The translations under genes and the position numbers were made by a program. A stretch of 64,000 bases of DNA, taken from the NCBI GenBank assembly GCA_018398815.1, contig CM031607.1, positions 91,097,738 to 91,161,737 of the forward strand, given 5' to 3'. Source of the DNA: Conus ventricosus. Its lineage: Eukaryota > Mollusca > Gastropoda > Neogastropoda > Conidae. Positions 1-64,000 of this stretch are shown here, in pieces (within the stretch, counting starts at the first letter, position 1; every line of letters begins with the position of its first letter). The notes below the pieces were generated by a model. It was not told the origin of the DNA, ran no database searches, and saw only the letters and a program-made list of their open reading frames with translations.

Positions 1-3000
1 TTCCCTGCCCCCAGAAAGACACACATCAAGCAAAATTCTTTTTGCACAAGCATGACACCACCCTTCCCTCGCCCACCTGTCATTTCCCTGCCCACAGAAA
101 GACACACACATCAAAGCAACTTCTTTCTGCCAAAACATGACACCACCCTTCCCCGCCCACCTGTCATTTCCTTTCCCACAGAAAGAAAACCACATTTAAG
201 CAACTTCTTTCGCACAAGCATGACACACCCTTCCCTCGCCCACCTGTCATTTCCCCGCCCACAGAAAGACACACACATCAAGCAACTTCTTTCTGCACAA
301 GCATGACACACCCTTCCCTCGCCCACCTGTCATTCCCTGCCCACAGAGAGACATTACACATCAAGCAACTTCTTTCTGCACAAGCATGACACCCCCCTTC
401 CCTCGCCCACCCGTCATTTCCTGCCCCCAGGAGACATACACATCAAGCAACTTCTTTCTGCACAAGCATGACACCACCCTTCCCTCGCCCACCGGTCATT
501 TCCCTGCCCACAGAAAAAAACACACACATCAAGCAACTTCTTTCTGCACAAGCATTTACACCACCCTTCCCTCGCCCACCTGTCATTTCCATGCCCACAG
601 AGAGACATAACATCAAGAACTTCTTTCTGCACAAGCATGACACCACCCTTCCCTCGCCCACCTGTCATTTCCCTGCCCACAGAAAAGACACACACATCAA
701 GCAACTTCTTTCTGCACAGCAGACACACACCTTCCCTCGCCCCCTGTCATTTCCCTGCCACAGAAAGACATTTCACATCAAGCAACTTCTTTCTGCACAA
801 GCATGAACCCCCCTTCCCTCGCCCACCTGTCATTTCCTGCCCACAGAGAGACATACACATCAAGCAACTTCTTTCTGCACAAGCATGCACCACCCTTCCC
901 TCGCCCACCCGTCATTTCCCTGCCCACAGAAAAACAACAAAATCAAGCAACTTCTTTCTGCACAAGCATGACACCACCCTTCCCCCGCCCACCTGTCATT
1001 TCCTGCCCACAGAAAGACACACACATCAAGCAACTTCTTTCTGCAAAAAGCATGAAACCACCCTTCCTCGCCCACCTGTCATTCCCTGCCCACAGAGAGA
1101 CACCACATCAAGCACTTCTTTCTGCACAAGCATGACACCACCCCTTTCCCCCGCCCACCTGTCATTTCCCTGCCCACAGAAAGACAACACACATCAAGCA
1201 ACTTCTTTCTGCACAAGCATGACACCACCCTTCCCTCGCCCACCTGTCATTTCCCTGCCACAGAGAGACACACACATCAAGCAACTTCTTTCTGCACAAG
1301 CGGACACCACCCTGCCCTCGCCCCCTGTCATTCCTGCCCACAGAGAGACACACACATCAAGCAACTTCTTTCGCACATGCATGACACCACCCTTCCCTCG
1401 CCCACTGTCATTTCCCTGCCCACAAGAGAGACACCACATCAAGCAACTTCTTTCTGCACAAGCATTGACACCACCCTTCCCTCGCCCACCTGTCATTTCC
1501 TGCCCACAGAGAGACACACACATCAAGCAACTTTTTCGCCAAGCATGACACCACCCTTCCCCCGCCCACTGTCATTTCCCTGCCCACAGAGAGACACAAC
1601 AATTTAAGCAATTCTTTCTGCACAAGCATGACACCCACCTTCCCTCGCCCACCTGTCATTTCCCTGCCCACAGAGAGACACACACATCAAGCAACTTCTT
1701 TCTGCACAAGCATGACACCACCCTTCCTCGCCCACCTGTCATTTCCCTGCCCACAGAGAGACACACACATCAAGCAACTTCTTTCTGCACAAGCATGACA
1801 CCACCCTTCCCTCGCCCACCTGTCATTTCCCTGCCCACAGAGAGACACACACATCAAGCAACTTCTTTTGCACAAGCATGACACCACCCTTCCCTCGCCC
1901 ACCTGTCATTTCCCTGCCCACAGAAAGACACACACATCAAGCATCTTCTTTCTGCACAAGCATGACACCACCCTTCCTCGCCCACCTGTCTTTTCCCTGC
2001 CCACAGAAAGACACACACATCAAGCAACTTCTTTCTGCACAAGCATGACACCACCCTTCCCTCGCCCACCTGTCATTTCCCTGCCCACAGAAAGACACAC
2101 ACATCAAGCAACTTCTTTCTGCACAAGCATGACACCACCCTTCCCTCGCCCACCTGTCATTTCCTGCCCACAGAGAGACACACACATCAAGCAACTTCTT
2201 TCTGCACAAGCTTTGACACCACCCTTCCCTCGCCCACTGTCATTTCCCTCCCCACAGAGGGGACACACACATCAAGCAACTTCTTTCTGCACAAGCATGA
2301 CACCCCCCTTTCCCCTCGCCCACCTGTCATTTCCCTGCCCACAGAAAGACACACACCAAGCAACTTCTTTCTGCACAAGCATGACACCACCCTTCTCTCG
2401 CCCCCCTGTCATTTCCCTGCCCACAGAAAGACACACACATCAAGCAACTTCTTTCTGCACAAGCATGACACCACCCTTCCTCGCCCCCCTGTCATTTCCC
2501 TGCCACAGAGAGACACACACATCAAGCAACTTCTTTCTGCACAAGCATGACACCACCTTCCCTCGCCCACTGTCATTTCCCTGCCCACAGAGAGACACAA
2601 CATCAAGCAACTTCTTTCTGCACATAGCATGACACCCCCCTTTCCCCTCGCCCACCTGTCATTTCCCTGCCCACAGAAAGACACACACATCAAGCAACTT
2701 CTTTCTGCACAAGCATGACACCACCCTTCCCTCGCCACCTGTCATTTCCTGCCACAGAAAGACACACACATCAAGCAACTTCTTTCTGCACAAGCATGAC
2801 ACCACCCTTCCCTCGCCCACCTGTCATTTCCCTGCCCACAGAAAGACACCACACATCAAGCAACTTCTTTCTGCACAAGCATGACACCACCTTCCCTCGC
2901 CCACCTGTCATTTCCCTGCCCACAGAAAGACACACACATCAAGCAACTTCTTTCTGCACAAGCATGACACCACCCTTCCTCGCCCACCTGTCATTTCCCT

Positions 3001-4676
3001 GCCCACAGAAAGACACACACATCAAGCAACTTCTTTCTGCACAAGCATGACACCACCCTTCCCTCGCCACCTGTCATTTCCCTCCCCACAGAAAGACACA
3101 CACATCAAGCAACTTCTTTCTGCACAAGCATGACACCACCCTTCCCTCGCCACCTGTCATTTCCTGCCCACAGAAAGACACACACATCAAGCAACTTCTT
3201 TCTGCACAAGCATGACACCACCCTTCCCTCGCCCACCTGTCATTTCCTGCCACACAGAAAGACACACACATCAAGCAACTTCTTTCTGCACAAGCATGAC
3301 ACCACCCTTCCCTCGCCCACCTGTCATTTCCCTGCCAACAGAAAGACACACACATCAAGCAACTTCTTTCTGCACAAGCATGACCCCACCCTTCCCTCGC
3401 CCACCTGTCATTTCCCTGCCCACAGAAAGACACACACATCAAGCAACTTCTTTCTGCACAAGCATGACACCACCTTCCCTCGCCCACCTGTCATTTCCCT
3501 GCCCACAGAGAGACACACACATCAAGCAACTTCTTTCTGCACAAGCATGACACCACCCTTCCCTCCCCCACCTGTCATTTCCTGCCCACAGAGAGACACA
3601 CACATCAAGCAACTTCTTTCTGCACAAGCATGACACCACCCTTCCCTCGCCCACCTGTCATTTCCCTGCCCACAGAGAGACACACACATCAAGCAACTTC
3701 TTTCTGCACAAGCATGACACCCCCCTTCCCTCGCCCCCCTGTCATTTCCCTGCCCACAGAAAGACACACACATCAAGCAACTTCTTTCTGCACAAGCATG
3801 ACACACACCCTTCCCTCGCCCACCTGTCATTTCCCTGCCCACAGAAAGAACACACATCAAGCAACTTCTTTCTGCACAAGCATGACACCACCCTTCCCTC
3901 GCCCACCTTTTCATTTCCCTGCCACAGAAAGACACACAACATCAAGCAACTTCTTTCTGCACAAGCATGACACCACCTTCCCTCGCCCACCTGTCATTTC
4001 CCTGCCCACAGAAAGACACACACATCAAGCAACTTCTTTCTGCACAAGCATGACACCACCCTTTTCCCTCGTCTCACTGTCATTTCCCTGCCCACAGAGA
4101 GACAACACATCAAGCAACTTCTTTCTGCACAAGCATGACACCACCCTTCCCTCGCCACCTGTCATTTCCCTGCCCACAGAGGGGAACACACATCAAGCAA
4201 CTTCTTTCTGCACAAGCATGACACCACCCTTCCCTCGCCCACCTGTCATTTCCCTGCCCACTGAGAGACACACACATCAAGCAACTTCTTTCTGCACAAG
4301 CATGACACCACCCTTCCCTCGCCCACCTGTCATTTCCCTGCCCACAGAAAGACACACACATCAAGCAACTTCTTTCTGCACAAGCATGACACCACCCTTC
4401 CCTCGCCCACCTGTCATTTCCCTGCCCACAGAAAGCCCACACACATCAAGCAATTTCTTTCTGCACAAGCATGACACCACCCTTCCCTCGCCCACCTGTC
4501 ATTTCCCTGCCCACAGAGAGACACAACACATCAAGCAACTTCTTTCTGCACAAGCATGACACCACCCTTCCTCGCCCACCTGTCATTTCCCTGCCCACAG
4601 AAAGACACACACATCAAGCAACTTCTTTCTGCACAAGCATGACACCACCCTTCCTCGCCCACCTGTCATTTCCCCC
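1..4676. repeat. 84-bp minisatellite array, about 56 copies
   Basis: The unit is GCATGACACCACCCTTCCCT plus CGCCCACCTG, TCATTTCCCT, GCCCACAGAA, AGACACACAC, ATCAAGCAAC and TTCTTTCTGCACAA. Copies run head to tail from the window edge and the array ends abruptly at 4676. The unit is a multiple of three, so apparent reading frames of up to 309 codons run through it on both strands; they are by-products. Units differ mainly by 1-nt indels in C and A runs. It lies in, or downstream of, the intron after ASK exon K. Confidence 0.97.
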
Positions 4677-5217
4677 ACATCAAAGTTTTTAAAATCTTCA
4701 CTGTTCACCCTTTCTAAATATTCAATTTACTCTGATTACCAGTTAGAATATCATTTTCATAGGTGTCGACTCCAGTATGCACCATGAATATAATTATCTT
4801 TATCAAAAAAAAAAAAAAAAGGAAGAAGATGCAACTGTGTACTGCTTATGAACACTTTAATCAGCTACTAAAACCTTTTGTGGATGTATAAGTTGGTTTT
4901 CCTTGTTGATACTTCTAGTTATTAGTTCAATGTCACTGACATTTTCCAGTGATAGTAATGGTTAAAACTACAAAGATGCCTTAGCCGAAAGTCTGACCAA
5001 GGTGTGTTCACCCCAGGAAATGTTTCAGACTAGACTTGTGCGTAAGTATGTACATACACCCACACACTCTGAAATGAAGGCTGTGAAAAGTATTTTTGTT
5101 TAAAAAAAAATCAAACAACAGAACTTCAAAGGCCAGTATGAACTTTGTCAGTCACTCACTCTTCCTGTTCTGTCTCTCTCCCCCATGTAAAGAACCAGAC
5201 GTGCAGGCAATACTTAC
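4677..5217. other. Intron, unique sequence
   Basis: This is ordinary AT-rich sequence with good base quality. It holds an A run at about 4806-4820 and nothing else recognisable. It is intron downstream of ASK exon K. Confidence 0.6.
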
Positions 5218-61076
<55,859 letters not shown>

Positions 61077-61094
<18 letters not shown>

Positions 61095-61330
61095 CTGTAC
61101 AACCACAGAAAACCAAAATACTCTATCAATAATCACAGATACCTCACCATGGACTGGTAGTCCTGTACAACCACAGAATACCAAAAAAAACCTCTATCAA
61201 TAATCAGAGATACCTCACCATGGACTGGTAGTCCTGTACAACCACAGAATATCAAAAGAATACTCTATCAATAATCAGAGATACCTCACCATGGACTGGT
61301 AGTCCTGTACAACCAGAGAATACCAAAGAG
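61077..61330 (-). repeat. About 70-bp tandem repeat carrying an exon edge, 4 copies
   Basis: ATGGACTGGTAGTCCTGTAC recurs at 61081, 61149, 61220 and 61291 (spacing 68, 71, 71). The first copy is the real start of ASK exon A with its acceptor. The other three lie upstream in the intron. On the minus strand each reads acceptor TGTACAG, then GACTACCAGTCCATG (DYQSM), then GTGAGG. Confidence 0.93.
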
Positions 61331-62050
61331 GACTGCATCAATCATTACATTTCAGTTCACTTAACAGTGAACACATGGACTCACACTCACGAGCATGCAG
61401 ATAAAATTTATAGAAGCGCTAGGCATGCAGACCAATACACATGATATGAACAAGGCTGCGCACACCACATTAGGCCTCTCTCCTATGTTATCACCTTTTT
61501 TCAATATATGATATGAAAGAGAAGAGCATACTGTGTTTGAAATTTCCTGATGGAAGTTTTTGCTGCATCACAATCGTCAAAAAAAAAATCATGTAAAAGA
61601 AGACAATGAATGAACAGTAAACTTGCTTCATTCAAACCAAATAATGTATTACCACACGTATGCACGCACACACACACACACACACCATGCGCACATGTAC
61701 ATAATTACACACACACATTTACGACCAAGTGCACATACTCACAAGTTCCATCCCTCCTTTCCCCATGCCTTACCTTCCTGCCCTTACATATCCCGCTCTC
61801 CTTTTTCATCTTCAACGCACACACACACACAGCGCTTCCAATTCCATCAGCCATGGCGGCTGGCCCCTTCCAGAGGGAAGCCCTGCTCACCTGTGCTGAC
61901 TCCCTAACTGAACAAGTATTGCCATCCATGGTGGGTTCAGCGGGCAGTGTTCCCTGGATCAAAACAATCAATACTGATCACTACAGCATCTCCTCTGGTG
62001 AGATGCCTCGTGATCTCACTCATGCTGGCTCCGTAATCAAGCAATCACTG
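61331..62050. other. Intron, with CA repeats and a lead-in related to the 80-bp array
   Basis: CA tracts lie at about 61670-61685 and 61820-61832. From about 61998 the sequence CTCACTCATGCTGGCTCCGT followed by AATCAAGCAATCACTG resembles the 80-bp unit at 5.6-7.3 kb (CTCACACTGGCTCCGTGACT, CAGCAATCATTG). No exon was seen. Confidence 0.55.
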
Positions 62051-64000
62051 TTGTCGATAGAGGGCTCAGTAGATAGCGTCGTGCATGTTGTCGATAGAGG
62101 GCTCAGTAGATAGCGTCGTGCATGTTGTCGATAGAGGGCTCAGTAGATAGCGTCGTGCATGTTGTCGATAGAGGGCTCAGTAGATAGCGTCGTGCATGTT
62201 GTCGATAGAGGGCTCAGTAGATAGCGTCGTGCATGTTGTCGATAGAGGGCTCAGTAGATAGCGTCGTGCATGTTGTCGATAGAGGGCTCAGTAGATAGCG
62301 TCGTGCATGTTGTCGATAGAGGGCTCAGTAGATAGCGTCGTGCATGTTGTCGATAGAGGGCTCAGTAGATAGTGTCGTGCATGTTGTCGATAGAGGGCTC
62401 AGTAGATAGTGTCGTGCATGTTGTCGATAGAGGGCTCAGTAGATAGTGTCGTGCATGTTGTCGATAGAGGGCTCAGTAGATAGTGTCGTGCATGTTGTCG
62501 ATAGAGGGCTCAGTAGATAGCGTCGTGCATGTTGTCGATAGAGGGCTCAGTAGATAGTGTCGTGCATGTTGTCGATAGAGGGCTCAGTAGATAGTGTCGT
62601 GCATGTTGTCGATAGAGGGCTCAGTAGATAGTGTCGTGCATGTTGTCGATAGAGGGCTCAGTAGATAGTGTCGTGCATGTTGTCGATAGAGGGCTCAGTA
62701 GATAGTGTCGTGCATGTTGTCGATAGAGGGCTCAGTAGATAGTGTCGTGCATGTTGTCGATAGAGGGCTCAGTAGATAGTGTCGTGCATGTTGTCGATAG
62801 AGGGCTCAGTAGATAGTGTCGTGCATGTTGTCGATAGAGGGCTCAGTAGATAGCGTCGTGCATGTTGTCGATAGAGGGCTCAGTAGATAGTGTCGTGCAT
62901 GTTGTCGATAGAGGGCTCAGTAGATAGTGTCGTGCATGTTGTCGATAGAGGGCTCAGTAGATAGCGTCGTGCATGTTGTCGATAGAGGGCTCAGTAGATA
63001 GCGTCGTGCATGTTGTCGATAGAGGGCTCAGTAGATAGTGTCGTGCATGTTGTCGATAGAGGGCTCAGTAGATAGTGTCGTGCATGTTGTCGATAGAGGG
63101 CTCAGTAGATAGCGTCGTGCATGTTGTCGATAGAGGGCTCAGTAGATAGCGTCATGCATGTTGTCGATAGAGGGCTCAGTAGATAGCGTCGTGCATGTTG
63201 TCGATAGAGGGCTCAGTAGATAGCGTCGTGCATGTTGTCGATAGAGGGCTCAGTAGATAGCGTCGTGCATGTTGTCGATAGAGGGCTCAGTAGATAGCGT
63301 CGTGCATGTTGTCGATAGAGGGCTCAGTAGATAGCGTCGTGCATGTTGTCGATAGAGGGCTCAGTAGATAGTGTCGTGCATGTTGTCGATAGAGGGCTCA
63401 GTAGATAGCGTCGTGCATGTTGTCGATAGAGGGCTCAGTAGATAGCGTCGTGCATGTTGTCGATAGAGGGCTCAGTAGATAGCGTCGTGCATGTTGTCGA
63501 TAGAGGGCTCAGTAGATAGTGTCGTGCATGTTGTCGATAGAGGGCTCAGTAGATAGCGTCGTGCATGTTGTCGATAGAGGGCTCAGTAGATAGCGTCATG
63601 CATGTTGTCGATAGAGGGCTCAGTAGATAGTGTCGTGCATGTTGTCGATAGAGGGCTCAGTAGATAGCGTCGTGCATGTTGTCGATAGAGGGCTCAGTAG
63701 ATAGCGTCGTGCATGTTGTCGATAGAGGGCTCAGTAGATAGCGTCGTGCATGTTGTCGATAGAGGGCTCAGTAGATAGCGTCGTGCATGTTGTCGATAGA
63801 GGGCTCAGTAGATAGTGTCGTGCATGTTGTCGATAGAGGGCTCAGTAGATAGTGTCGTGCATGTTGTCGATAGAGGGCTCAGTAGATAGCGTCGTGCATG
63901 TTGTCGATAGAGGGCTCAGTAGATAGTGTCGTGCATGTTGTCGATAGAGGGCTCAGTAGATAGCGTCGTGCATGTTGTCGATAGAGGGCTCAGTAGATAG
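62051..64000. repeat. 37-bp minisatellite array, about 53 copies, continues past the window
   Basis: The unit is GTTGTCGATAGAGGGCTCAG plus TAGATAGCGTCGTGCAT. Length is constant. Almost all variation is C or T in TAGC/TGTC, with rare GTCATGCAT forms near 63153 and 63598. It is unrelated in sequence to the 37-bp array at 27.1 kb. Confidence 0.98.

Noticed and set aside
1..4676. CRISPR array
   Set aside because: Repeats are directly contiguous with no unique spacers, in a eukaryotic context. The same holds for the 91-bp and 37-bp arrays.

Overview
The window is eukaryotic nuclear DNA from an invertebrate, most likely a mollusc and possibly a marine gastropod. The reasons are spliced exons with GT-AG borders, long introns, dense minisatellites and CA/GA microsatellites, an RNase H-bearing I-clade (Nimbus-like) LINE, an RTE-like LINE and a tRNA-derived SINE. 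The species cannot be read from the sequence.

One host gene explains the only clear non-transposon coding sequence. It is an apoptosis signal-regulating kinase (ASK family, MAP3K5/MAP3K15-like) on the minus strand, running from about 61.1 kb down to at least 5.2 kb. Eleven exons can be recognised. Five consecutive ones (60988-61094, 56335-56374, 55793-55914, 54456-54568, 53824-53982) encode the central regulatory region. Two more (about 33866-33992 and 26994-27071) continue it. Four (18925-19054, about 16977-17093, about 8050-8190, 5218-5279) encode kinase-domain pieces: alphaC and hinge, alphaD/E, the HRD-DFG loop, and the APE motif. The amino-terminal exons and the end of the kinase lie outside the window. 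A few internal exons are unreadable or missing.

Everything else is intron. At least eleven tandem arrays occupy it, with units of about 84, 80, 37, 64, 36, 95/76, 38, 45/70, 91, about 70 and 37 bp. Mobile elements sit in introns: an I-clade LINE (27381-33345) with clear 12-bp target-site duplications, two copies of one tRNA-derived SINE (35031-35466 minus, 39886-40262 plus), a decayed LINE reverse transcriptase (about 43.1-43.9 kb, minus), an RTE-like LINE (about 46.1-49.3 kb, plus) and a transposase-like gene (49647-52438, minus). The metal-binding and catalytic layout of the last one matches the RAG1/Transib DDE core.

Sequence quality varies greatly. From about 6.4 kb to 26.27 kb the consensus degrades into inflated homopolymer runs, and about 19.9-26.27 kb is almost nothing else. 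This looks like a consensus artefact rather than biology, because true kinase exons are still legible inside it. A milder form affects about 35.3-44 kb. Frameshifts in any gene here therefore cannot be taken as proof of pseudogenisation.
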